Positions 1 through 5,516 of a stretch of DNA of 7,421 nt are shown here, one piece after another. Source of the stretch: Methanosarcinales archaeon (GTDB taxonomy: Archaea; Halobacteriota; Syntropharchaeia; Alkanophagales; Methanospirareceae); NCBI GenBank assembly GCA_003661125.1, contig QMVO01000077.1, forward strand, positions 1 to 7,421, written 5' to 3'. Positions within the stretch are counted from its first letter, which is position 1, and the number at the start of each line of letters is the position of its first letter. The notes below the pieces were generated by a model that saw nothing but the letters and a program-made list of their open reading frames with translations, had not been told where the DNA came from and did not search any database. A program made the position numbers and the translations under genes.

Positions 1-986
1 GGATACCAAACGGGAGAAGCAACTACGAGTCCTCGGAATGCATAAAAAGGCTGTATCACCTCTAATAATTCAGAATCCCCTGTTTTTTCAAGATACACCT
101 CGAAAAACAGGTCATACAACCGCCTGAAATCCTTTTCAACCTCTTTACCTTCTGTTTTGAGAAGTCCGAAAAACAAATAGTTTATCGTCATTGCAGAAAC
201 GTCGTCCGCGGCTTCTCCCCATTCTCCCCGGCTACGATCAAGCACCGTAAAATCTGTCCCTTCCCGGAAAATCACATTCCATGGATGAAAATCACCATGA
301 ACCATACACAACCTTTTTGTTCTCTCCTTCAGCTTCCATCTCCAGTCTATGCTAAGCCTCTCTATATTCTTCAGCTCTTCACTCGTTATGAACTCACTTC
401 CGGCTGGATAACTGTCTGTGAGCCCGAATATGCATTCGCTATGCCCCACTAACTCCCTTATCCTTCGTACATAAAGTCTTGCATCATCTCTCTTGACCGC
501 GTGTATATCAGCTAAATAAGAAGCAAGCGCGGATGCTCTTTCCTCATCTTCTTTACTTAATTCCCCATCTTCCCTTAACCTGTTCAAATCCTCTGCATAT
601 TCTCCCCCTTCCACTTTATCGCACATAATGAAATATTCTTCCGCATCACCTGCTGATCTCATTCTTCCGTCTTTCGTAAAGTAACCGACATCGTGAGACT
701 TTACGTGTTTTGGTAGCTTATTGAATGCATGATGTTGCCATAACATTATTTGCGCACGGTCTGAGAAATGGTCATGCCCAAATCCATTCCCACGCATCGA
801 GGAGATAACCAGCTCTTTTATTTCCCCTTCTCCGGTTTCAAATGCTACGAAGTAAGGTTTCCCATACCCAAACCCTTTTATTTCTTCTTCAGGTTTTTGC
901 TTCGACTCCAATCCTAACTCCTTTACGCTCAGTATTCGTAAAGGTCCAAACTTGCTCTCCAAATATTCTTTTATTTTCTCTTTCAT
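1..986 (-). CDS. APH/choline-kinase-fold phosphotransferase, partial (C-terminus outside window)
   Basis: The minus-strand frame opens at ATG 986 and stays open to the window edge, giving at least 328 residues. It reads as a kinase of the aminoglycoside phosphotransferase superfamily (APH, PF01636-like). The N-lobe contains SSMRGNGFGHDHFSDRA (about residues 62-78). A hinge-like stretch EYFIMCDKVEGGEY follows. The catalytic Brenner motif is VHGDFHPWN, with H230, D232 and N237. The second metal-binding Asp is D250 in LDRSRGEWGEAADD, where many relatives have a DFE or DWE sequence. Family members transfer phosphate from ATP to a small hydroxylated or aminated metabolite in the cytoplasm. The substrate cannot be read from the sequence, and antibiotic resistance should not be assumed. 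ATG 986 is the only ATG in this frame before an upstream stop near 1070, and its Shine-Dalgarno match is weak. It is transcribed divergently from orc1/cdc6. The superfamily call is firm; the function is unknown. Confidence 0.85.
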   Translation of the reverse strand, partial: MKEKIKEYLESKFGPLRILSVKELGLESKQKPEEEIKGFGYGKPYFVAFETGEGEIKELVISSMRGNGFGHDHFSDRAQIMLWQHHAFNKLPKHVKSHDVGYFTKDGRMRSAGDAEEYFIMCDKVEGGEYAEDLNRLREDGELSKEDEERASALASYLADIHAVKRDDARLYVRRIRELVGHSECIFGLTDSYPAGSEFITSEELKNIERLSIDWRWKLKERTKRLCMVHGDFHPWNVIFREGTDFTVLDRSRGEWGEAADDVSAMTINYLFFGLLKTEGKEVEKDFRRLYDLFFEVYLEKTGDSELLEVIQPFYAFRGLVVASPVWY

Positions 987-1033
987 GTCTTCTCTATTCT
1001 GCTGATGCCATATTCGTGCAGAGATGGTAAGCG

Positions 1034-1046
1034 CTCCATTGGAAAC
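1034..1046 (+). promoter_or_regulatory. ORB-like dyad (candidate Orc1/Cdc6 binding site)
   Basis: The sequence ctccattggaaac contains the perfect dyad TCCA-T-TGGA followed by AAC. This resembles the core of the archaeal origin recognition box (about TTCCANTGGAAAC), differing at the first T. The G-rich flank of full-length ORBs is not evident. The site lies about 93 bases upstream of orc1/cdc6, where origins and initiator autoregulatory sites are commonly found. Only one copy is visible. Confidence 0.45.
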
Positions 1047-1061
1047 ATATCCGCAAACAAT

Positions 1062-1075
1062 ACTTTTATTATATG
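1062..1075. promoter_or_regulatory. AT-rich TATA-like core shared by divergent orc1/cdc6 and kinase promoters
   Basis: The plus strand reads cttttattatatg, a reasonable archaeal TATA-like element. The opposite strand reads catataataaaag. Placing initiation about 25 bases downstream in each direction gives starts near 1093 for orc1/cdc6 (leader about 45 bases) and near 1044 for the kinase (leader about 58 bases). Which direction it serves, or whether it serves both, is inferred from position only. Confidence 0.45.
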
Positions 1076-1122
1076 CATGCACATTTTATTTTTCACATCG
1101 AAATTGTTAAAAAAGATAATAA

Positions 1123-1127
1123 GAGGT
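1123..1127 (+). promoter_or_regulatory. Ribosome binding site of orc1/cdc6
   Basis: The GAGGT Shine-Dalgarno core lies 11 bases upstream of ATG 1139. It supports that start, which matches the usual N-terminus of the family. Confidence 0.6.
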
Positions 1128-1138
1128 AGAGATAAAAT

Positions 1139-2356
1139 ATGGAAAACCTGTTCGAAGACCTGATAGGCGAAGGAAAGATATTTGCAAATAGAGAAGTGCT
1201 TCGCCCTACTTATATTCCCGAGAATCTGCCACATCGTGAGAAGCAGATAAGAAGTATAGCAAATACGTTATCGGCGGCGTTAAAAGGAGAAACACCTTCC
1301 AACATATTGATTTATGGTAAAACAGGAACAGGTAAGACAGCAACGGTGAAATATGTGAGCAAGGAATTGGAAGAGATGGGAGAGAAGAGAGGCAGTAAGT
1401 GTTCACTAATATACATCAACAGCGAGATATTTGATACACAGTATCGAGTTTTTGCTTATCTCGCAAGGGTGTTCAATAAGCAAGTTCCGATGATAGGATG
1501 GCCGACGGATATGGTGTATTCAGAGTTCAAGGCGGGGATAGACACAGAAGATAGATGCGTTATTGTGATATTGGACGAGGTGGACAGGTTAGCGAGCAAA
1601 GGGGATGGAGCCTTATATAACCTCTCAAGGATAAACAGCGAGTTAAATCATGCAAAAGTAAGCATGATAGGTATTTCAAATGACCTGACATTCACGGAGC
1701 TATTGGATCAAAGGGTTCAGTCCTCGTTAGGCGAAGAAGAAATAATATTTCCTCCTTACGATGCCGATCAGCTGCAGGATATTCTGAGTGAGAGGGCGGA
1801 AATAGCGTTCAAAAAATCCGTGATAGACGATGCGGTGATACCACTATGTGCAGCATTAGCTGCTCAGGAGCACGGAGATGCAAGGCGTGCTCTTGACCTG
1901 CTACGTGTGTCCGGTGAAATTGCCGAGCGTACAAAATCTGATAGGGTAACCGAGGAACATGCGCGACTCGCGAGTGAAAAGATAGAAGCGAATAAGATTA
2001 TTGAAGTGGTAAAAACGCTACCACTGCAATCAAAGATTGTATTAAGCAGTGTGCTTCTGTTACACAGAGAAAGAAACAAGAGACGCTTCTCCAGCGGTGA
2101 GGTCTATAATATGTACCGGAGATTATGCAACCATCTGGGCATGGAAGCGTTAACGCAGCGCCGTGTTACCGATTTTGTCTCTGAGTTGGACATTTTGGGA
2201 TTGATAAACGCGGTGATAGTAAGCAAAGGGAGGTATGGACGTACAAAGGAGATTTCTTTAAGTGTGCCCATCGAGAGTGTACAACCTATCCTGCTTGAAG
2301 ACTATAAGCTTAAAGCAATATCTAATATCAGAGTAAAAGCGCAGATAACATTGTAG
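1139..2356 (+). CDS. orc1/cdc6: Orc1/Cdc6 replication initiator ATPase
   Basis: This AAA+ initiator binds origin recognition boxes and loads the MCM helicase at the chromosomal origin. At 405 residues it has the normal family length. Visible parts in order are Walker A GKTGTGKT (60-67), Walker B VIVILDEVD (141-149), sensor 1 at N181 in GISND, an arginine-finger candidate R192 in LLDQRVQSSL, and sensor 2 HGDARRALDLLR (245-256). A C-terminal winged helix (about 290-395) follows, with helix RRVTDFVSELDILGL and wing SKGRYGRTKEI, the DNA-binding part in this family. All key ATPase residues are intact. It starts an apparent five-gene transcription unit, with only 11 bases between its stop and rpl7ae. 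The ORB-like dyad upstream suggests an adjacent origin or autoregulation, which is inference. Archaea often carry several Orc1/Cdc6 paralogues; which class this is cannot be settled here. Confidence 0.95.
   Translation: MENLFEDLIGEGKIFANREVLRPTYIPENLPHREKQIRSIANTLSAALKGETPSNILIYGKTGTGKTATVKYVSKELEEMGEKRGSKCSLIYINSEIFDTQYRVFAYLARVFNKQVPMIGWPTDMVYSEFKAGIDTEDRCVIVILDEVDRLASKGDGALYNLSRINSELNHAKVSMIGISNDLTFTELLDQRVQSSLGEEEIIFPPYDADQLQDILSERAEIAFKKSVIDDAVIPLCAALAAQEHGDARRALDLLRVSGEIAERTKSDRVTEEHARLASEKIEANKIIEVVKTLPLQSKIVLSSVLLLHRERNKRRFSSGEVYNMYRRLCNHLGMEALTQRRVTDFVSELDILGLINAVIVSKGRYGRTKEISLSVPIESVQPILLEDYKLKAISNIRVKAQITL
2303..2316 (+). promoter_or_regulatory. Possible internal TATA element ahead of rpl7ae
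   Basis: TATAAGCTTAAAGC inside the last codons of orc1/cdc6 could act as a TATA box with initiation near 2335, about 30 bases before rpl7ae. An internal promoter would let the abundant ribosomal proteins be made at a higher rate than the initiator. The evidence is composition and position only. Confidence 0.25.
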
Positions 2357-2367
2357 GGGGATGAAAG

Positions 2368-2775
2368 ATGAGTGAGGAAGAAGAAAAAGGGAAAGGAAAG
2401 GAAAAGCCAATGCCGGTATATGTCAAGTTTGAGGTGCCGGAGGATTTGCAAAGAAAGTCGTTAGAGGCTTTGGATCTGGCAAGGACTACGGGCAGCATAA
2501 AGAAGGGGACAAATGAAACCACAAAAATCGTAGAAAGGGGAATGGCAAAGTTAGTGCTAATTGGTGAGGACGTAAATCCAGAGGAGATTGTAATGCATCT
2601 TCCACCATTATGCGAAGAAAAAGGCGCTCCTTACTTGTACGTGAAAAGCCAGCGCGATTTAGGGGCTGCTTGCGGTATAAATAAGGGTTGTGCCTCTGCT
2701 GCCATCGTTGACCCCGGAAAAGCAGAAGAAGTGATTGCAGGGATTATAGCGGAACTGAAGAAGTTAAAAGCGTAA
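2368..2775 (+). CDS. rpl7ae: Ribosomal protein L7Ae (kink-turn RNA-binding protein)
   Basis: L7Ae binds kink-turn RNA in 23S rRNA, in box C/D and H/ACA guide RNPs and in archaeal RNase P. The signature GTNETTKIVERG (47-58) carries the family's RNA-contacting N49, E50 and K53. The later segment, including LPPLCEEKGAPYLYV and GAACGINKGCASAAI, is typical. The family usually starts at MPVYVKFEVP, here Met15 (base 2410). The ATG at 2368 adds 14 acidic and lysine-rich residues. It is preceded by a good Shine-Dalgarno (gggggatgaaag) just after the orc1/cdc6 stop, so I use 2368 as the start, with 2410 as a real alternative giving 121 residues. It is followed by rps28e after 18 bases, the conserved archaeal order. 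Identity is certain; the exact N-terminus is not. Confidence 0.96.
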   Translation: MSEEEEKGKGKEKPMPVYVKFEVPEDLQRKSLEALDLARTTGSIKKGTNETTKIVERGMAKLVLIGEDVNPEEIVMHLPPLCEEKGAPYLYVKSQRDLGAACGINKGCASAAIVDPGKAEEVIAGIIAELKKLKA

Positions 2776-2793
2776 TGTAAAGAGGAAGATGTA

Positions 2794-3006
2794 ATGAGCG
2801 AAGAGAAGGGAACACCTGCTGAGGTAATAGAAATAGTAGGCAGGACAGGGATGCATGGCGAATCTACGCAGATAAGATGTAAAGTACTGGAAGGGCAGAA
2901 TAAAGGAAGAATTATAACGAGGAATTGTAGGGGACCTGTAAGGGTAGGCGATATTATTGTATTGCTGGAAACGGATAGAGAAGTGAGGAAATTATTTAGG
3001 AGATGA
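2794..3006 (+). CDS. rps28e: Small-subunit ribosomal protein S28e
   Basis: S28e is a small OB-fold protein of the archaeal/eukaryotic 30S/40S subunit that lies near the mRNA exit channel. At 70 residues it has the usual family length. The typical central GRTGMHGESTQIRCKV and the C-terminal RNCRGPVRVGDIIVLLETDR followed by EVRKL are both present. The Shine-Dalgarno core agagg lies about 8 bases before ATG 2794. Its stop is 6 bases before rpl24e, so the two are probably translated from one transcript. There is no counterpart in bacteria, so this alone marks the window as archaeal. Confidence 0.96.
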   Translation: MSEEKGTPAEVIEIVGRTGMHGESTQIRCKVLEGQNKGRIITRNCRGPVRVGDIIVLLETDREVRKLFRR

Positions 3007-3012
3007 TTTTAG

Positions 3013-3195
3013 ATGGAGAAGAAATGCTCTTTTTGTGATTCGCCCATAGAGCCAGGTCGAGGGAAGATGTATGTAAAACGTGATGGAACCGTTTTTTATT
3101 TCTGTAGTTCTAAGTGTGAACGCAACATGATACAACTGGGAAGAAAAAGAAGAAAGGTAAAGTGGATTACAAAAGCGACCACGAAAAAAACATGA
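3013..3195 (+). CDS. rpl24e: Large-subunit ribosomal protein L24e, zinc-finger type
   Basis: L24e is a small zinc-binding protein of the archaeal 50S subunit. All four ligands are present: C5 and C8 in CSFC, and C31 and C35 in CSSKC. The motif IEPGRGKMYVKRDGTVFYFC between them and the basic tail LGRKRRKVKW are family hallmarks. Length (60 residues) is normal. The last codons overlap ndk: its TGA shares bases with the ndk ATG at 3192 (ATGA overlap), which implies translational coupling. Confidence 0.96.
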   Translation: MEKKCSFCDSPIEPGRGKMYVKRDGTVFYFCSSKCERNMIQLGRKRRKVKWITKATTKKT

Positions 3196-3608
3196 AAAAA
3201 GAGCGAACTTTTCTGATGATAAAACCAGAAGGAGTGGAGCAAGGACTTATAGGAGAAATAATAGGAAGATTTGAAAGAAAGGGATTTAAGATAGTAGCGA
3301 TGAAGCTTTTGAAGATCAGCAGAGAGGTGGCAGAAAAGCAATATGAGGAACATCGGGGGAAAGACTTCTTCGAGGGGTTGGTTTCCTACATGTCCTCAGC
3401 TCCAACGGTGTCAATGGTGATCGAAGGTGAGAATGCAATCGGAGTGGCGAGGGAAATGGCAGGGGCTACGGATCCTAAACTTGCAAAGCCGGGAACTATA
3501 AGAGGAGACTACGGCATCGACATTCAGCGAAACATGATACATGCATCGGATTCTGAAGAAGCGGCGAAGCGAGAAATATCCATTCATTTCCCGGATATTA
3601 CGGGATAA
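3192..3608 (+). CDS. ndk: Nucleoside diphosphate kinase
   Basis: Ndk transfers the gamma phosphate from NTPs to NDPs through a phosphohistidine, balancing NTP pools for RNA and DNA synthesis. From ATG 3192 the protein has 138 residues and begins KKERTFLMIKPEGV, as the family does. The catalytic histidine is H117 in RNMIHASDS; most members have IHGSDS, so Ala replaces Gly next to it. The nucleotide-binding segment KPGTIRGDYGID (99-110) is intact. An upstream in-frame GTG at 3162 would add 10 residues (148 total) inside rpl24e. I prefer 3192 because of the ATGA overlap and family N-terminus. In the common archaeal order infB follows, but here the next gene converges on ndk. Confidence 0.95.
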   Translation: MKKERTFLMIKPEGVEQGLIGEIIGRFERKGFKIVAMKLLKISREVAEKQYEEHRGKDFFEGLVSYMSSAPTVSMVIEGENAIGVAREMAGATDPKLAKPGTIRGDYGIDIQRNMIHASDSEEAAKREISIHFPDITG

Positions 3609-3628
3609 TTTTGGATGCACGTGTTTTT
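3609..3628 (+). terminator. Possible T-rich transcription stop after ndk
   Basis: The 19 bases between the convergent ndk and rpo6 stops contain TTTT (3608-3612 region) and TTTTT at 3624-3628 on the plus strand. Archaeal RNA polymerase often terminates at short oligo-T tracts. There is no hairpin, and the opposite strand has no comparable T run, so this is a weak call. Confidence 0.3.
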
Positions 3629-3813
3629 CAACCCGCATCTCTCTTTACGGTTATCGGGATGACACCGCGCTCAAATTCCTCGATAGCTATCTCTATGGGG
3701 TCTATTTCATCTGTGTTTATTAGCACCGGTGCACCGGCGGCTATTTGTAGTGCTCTTGCACCTATGATGCGTGCTTTTTCGTATTTCGTGTATTTATCTC
3801 TCTTTTCTTCCAA
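3628..3813 (-). CDS. rpo6: DNA-directed RNA polymerase subunit Rpo6 (RpoK, omega/Rpb6 family)
   Basis: Rpo6 is the archaeal counterpart of bacterial omega and eukaryotic Rpb6; it clamps and stabilises the largest RNA polymerase subunit. The family core KYTKYEKARIIGARALQIAA (8-27) with GAPVLI is near-canonical, followed by acidic EIDPIEIAIEEFERG and a basic end. Length is 61 residues. The start at 3813 is TTG; a good AGAGGT Shine-Dalgarno lies about 7 bases upstream and an in-frame stop (TAG) occurs four codons further up, so no ATG is available. It is the last gene of the rpl18e cluster and is separated from rpo10 by tRNA-Pro. The enolase and rps2 genes that often follow in archaea are absent. 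Confidence 0.94.
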   Translation of the reverse strand: MEEKRDKYTKYEKARIIGARALQIAAGAPVLINTDEIDPIEIAIEEFERGVIPITVKRDAG

Positions 3814-3828
3814 GAAAATCGACCTCTA

Positions 3829-3848
3829 ACACATATACATATATACCT
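3829..3848 (-). promoter_or_regulatory. Possible TATA-like element ahead of rpo6
   Basis: The minus strand between the tRNA 3' end and rpo6 reads ggtatatatgtatatgtg, a strongly alternating AT stretch that could act as a TATA box. Initiation about 25 bases on would fall close to the rpo6 start and might exclude its Shine-Dalgarno, so it may simply be AT-rich spacer left after tRNA 3' processing. Confidence 0.3.
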
Positions 3849-3855
3849 GAAGAAA

Positions 3856-3930
3856 TGGGGTTGCTGAGATTTGAACTCAGGTCTCGGCGTCCCGAACGCC
3901 GAAGGATAGTCCAAGCTACCCTACAACCCC
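3856..3930 (-). tRNA. trnP-CGG: tRNA-Pro(CGG)
   Basis: A full cloverleaf folds on the minus strand. The acceptor GGGGTTG pairs with CAACCCC plus discriminator A73. The D arm is GGGT/ATCC with GG in the loop. The anticodon stem CGGCG/CGCCG closes the loop TTCGGGA, and the T arm CTGAG/CTCAG closes TTCAAAT. The anticodon is CGG (bases 3894-3892), reading CCG proline codons, and G37 follows it as usual for proline tRNAs. CCA is not encoded and no intron is visible. The gene lies 8 bases after the rpo10 stop and about 42 bases before rpo6 on the same strand, with no obvious promoter of its own, so it is probably cut from the ribosomal operon transcript by RNase P and tRNase Z. Confidence 0.95.
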
Positions 3931-3938
3931 CTTGTCGT

Positions 3939-4124
3939 TTATTCAAACGGTGCTATCTCGTCTATCAGTTCGGCATGTGTCAGCAGCATTCTCCGGCAAC
4001 AATACCTTTTTACTCCCAAATCGTCCAGTGCCTTTCCCGGGTCCTCGTGCTTTATCCGCTCCTTATACTCCTCCCACACATCTGATATTACTCTTCCGCA
4101 TGTAAAACACCTGACTGGAATCAT
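3939..4124 (-). CDS. rpo10: DNA-directed RNA polymerase subunit Rpo10 (RpoN, Rpb10 family)
   Basis: Rpo10 is a small zinc-bundle subunit that joins Rpo3/Rpo11 in the polymerase assembly platform. The family start MIPVRCFTCGRVI gives zinc ligands C6 and C9, and RYCCRRM gives C42 and C43, so all four ligands are present. Length from ATG 4124 is 61 residues, normal for the family. A longer in-frame start at 4178 exists but lies inside rps9 and precedes no family homology; I reject it. The gene starts 7 bases after the rps9 stop. It is unrelated to bacterial sigma-54, which shares the old name rpoN. Confidence 0.96.
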   Translation of the reverse strand: MIPVRCFTCGRVISDVWEEYKERIKHEDPGKALDDLGVKRYCCRRMLLTHAELIDEIAPFE

Positions 4125-4131
4125 TTTTACT

Positions 4132-4581
4132 TTACCGATAAGACTTTTGCCTATGCGCTCTTGCACCTTTTGCACCAAACTTCTTCGGCTCCTTCTGCCT
4201 CGTATCGCTGACTAACAGGCTTCGATCATAGCCAAGATATGTTTCTTTTAGTTTTTCATTCCCCGTCCAATCGACTAAGCCACGAGCAATAGCGGTTCGA
4301 GCTGCTTCTGCCTGCCCCATAAATCCGCCTCCTTTCACATTTACATCCACCTCGATGCCCTCAACGTCTGCGGCAACATCAGGAAGCTGAGAAGCGATAA
4401 TTAAGGGCTCTGATATTTTTGCTCGTACTATTTCCTGTTCTATTATATCCAGTGGCTTCTTATTTATTCTCACAAGACCTTTACCCTTTCCCTCCTTCTT
4501 TTGTATGGTCACTCGTGCAACCGCCGTCTTCCTCTTCCCTACCTGAGTCACTATCTTCTTTACCTTCGCTTTGGTGCCCAT
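4132..4581 (-). CDS. rps9: Small-subunit ribosomal protein S9 (uS9)
   Basis: S9 belongs to the 30S head, and its C-terminal tail reaches the P-site tRNA. Family blocks visible are GKRKTAVARV (15-24), GGGFMGQAEAARTAIARGL (84-102), SLLVSDTRQKEPKKFG (121-136) and the basic end ARAHRQKSYR with terminal Arg, the residue that contacts tRNA. At 149 residues it is slightly long; the N-terminal 10 or so residues go beyond most archaeal S9 proteins. ATG 4581 overlaps the end of rpl13 by 22 bases; GTG 4551 would be an alternative giving 139 residues with no overlap. The L13-S9 pair is conserved across all domains. Confidence 0.95.
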   Translation of the reverse strand: MGTKAKVKKIVTQVGKRKTAVARVTIQKKEGKGKGLVRINKKPLDIIEQEIVRAKISEPLIIASQLPDVAADVEGIEVDVNVKGGGFMGQAEAARTAIARGLVDWTGNEKLKETYLGYDRSLLVSDTRQKEPKKFGAKGARAHRQKSYR

Positions 4582-5006
4582 CCTAACTTTTCACTCACCT
4601 CCCCTAAGGTTACATATTTAGCAAGTGATAATCTTTTCGCATTTGCATTTTCCACTTTCTTTCTCGCCACTTCTTCGTATTCTTCGGGTATGCCGAGATA
4701 AACGCGCAATCTTGAAAGAGCTTCTCTACCCCTTGCGCGCTTATAAGGAAGCATCCCCCTTACCGTGCGCTTTACTATTCTATCAGGCATCGTAGGAAAG
4801 AAAGGTCCCTGCTCTTTTGACCCTCGGTTCTTTCTCGTTTTGTACTCCCTAAATATTGTCTCTTTAGAACCGCTTATTATCACGTGCTCGGCATTGACGA
4901 TTGCTATTTTCTTCTCTTGTTCTTTTAGCAAATGCTTCGCAACTTCACTCGCTAATCGTCCCAAAATGAGACCCTTGCCATCTATTACTTCCATTTCTTC
5001 ACTCAT
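4560..5006 (-). CDS. rpl13: Large-subunit ribosomal protein L13 (uL13)
   Basis: L13 is an early-assembly 50S protein. The N-terminal block VIDGKGLILGRLASEVAK (7-24) and the central KRTVRGMLPYKRARGREAL are diagnostic. The protein has 148 residues from ATG 5006, which follows ggaagaggcg, a clear purine-rich ribosome binding site. An upstream in-frame ATG at 5051 would add 15 residues with no homology and no Shine-Dalgarno, so it is not used. The stop lies inside the rps9 coding region (overlap 22 bases if rps9 begins at 4581), suggesting coupled translation. Confidence 0.96.
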   Translation of the reverse strand: MSEEMEVIDGKGLILGRLASEVAKHLLKEQEKKIAIVNAEHVIISGSKETIFREYKTRKNRGSKEQGPFFPTMPDRIVKRTVRGMLPYKRARGREALSRLRVYLGIPEEYEEVARKKVENANAKRLSLAKYVTLGEVSEKLGWAPKRR

Positions 5007-5066
5007 CGCCTCTTCCTTTTGATAAAACTTATTTCTATTTGGATTAAACATTTTTTAAAGGTTTGA

Positions 5067-5462
5067 TTAAACGATGATCTTCACACCTGAGCCTTTTGGA
5101 TTATTTTTTATCAGCTCCTCGATGGTTATGCACTTCCCCCTTTCTTCCCCTTTCCCCTCCTTCCCGCCCTCTCCGCACTTGCATATTTTCTCAAACGCCT
5201 TTTTACTGAAACCCAATGCAGCAACGGTGACCGGCTTCTCCATCGTCCCACTGCTCAGTACCTTCCCCGGAACTAAAATGGTATCATTCGAAGATGAATA
5301 TCTGTTTATCTTGCTCAGGTTTACCGCTGCGTAATTCCTTCGCGGTTTCTCCAATCGCTTCGCTATGTCCCTCCATATAGGAGCACTGTTCTCCCTTGCA
5401 ATTCTCTTCAAATCTTCTATTAGCTTATTAATCTGCGGATTGGTCTTCCTTTTTCTTCGCAT
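5067..5462 (-). CDS. rpl18e: Large-subunit ribosomal protein L18e (eL18)
   Basis: L18e is an archaeal/eukaryotic 50S protein sharing the L15 fold. Recognisable parts are KTNPQINKLIEDLK at the N-terminus, IAKRLEKPRRNYAAVNLSKI (33-52), ILVPGKVLSSG (62-72), VTVAALGFS and the end NNPKGSGVKIIV. At 131 residues it is longer than typical archaeal members (about 115-121). The extra length lies in a Gly/Glu/Lys-rich stretch (about 97-110) flanked by C94, C96 and C111. It is the first gene of the ribosomal operon and follows a strong TATA box with a short predicted leader. Confidence 0.95.
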   Translation of the reverse strand: MRRKRKTNPQINKLIEDLKRIARENSAPIWRDIAKRLEKPRRNYAAVNLSKINRYSSSNDTILVPGKVLSSGTMEKPVTVAALGFSKKAFEKICKCGEGGKEGKGEERGKCITIEELIKNNPKGSGVKIIV

Positions 5463-5497
5463 CTCTTTTGCCCTTCGCCTTTGAAAGATTTAAGATA

Positions 5498-5510
5498 CCT
5501 TTTTATAAAG
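5498..5510 (-). promoter_or_regulatory. TATA box of the rpl18e operon
   Basis: On the minus strand CTTTATAAAAAGG is a near-ideal archaeal TATA box, preceded by ccaaa as a possible TFB recognition element. Initiation about 25 bases downstream would fall near 5479, giving a leader of about 17 bases before ATG 5462 that still contains the purine-rich gaaggg. Confidence 0.7.
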
Positions 5511-5516
5511 TTTGGA

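Noticed and set aside
842..1030. 62-residue plus-strand open frame
   Set aside because: It lies antisense to the start of the kinase gene, has no family resemblance and no ribosome binding site; it is a shadow frame.
2354..2370. Possible kink-turn in the rpl7ae leader for L7Ae autoregulation
   Set aside because: Archaeal L7Ae is known to regulate itself through kink-turns, but the 11-base gap does not show paired stems flanking tandem G-A pairs.
2959..2974. Second ORB-like match (ctggaaacgg) inside rps28e
   Set aside because: Only the right half-site is present, without the left TCCA half of the dyad, and it sits in conserved coding sequence, so chance is the simplest explanation.
3771..4085. 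104-residue plus-strand open frame
   Set aside because: It runs antisense through rpo6, tRNA-Pro and rpo10, all clearly real on the minus strand.
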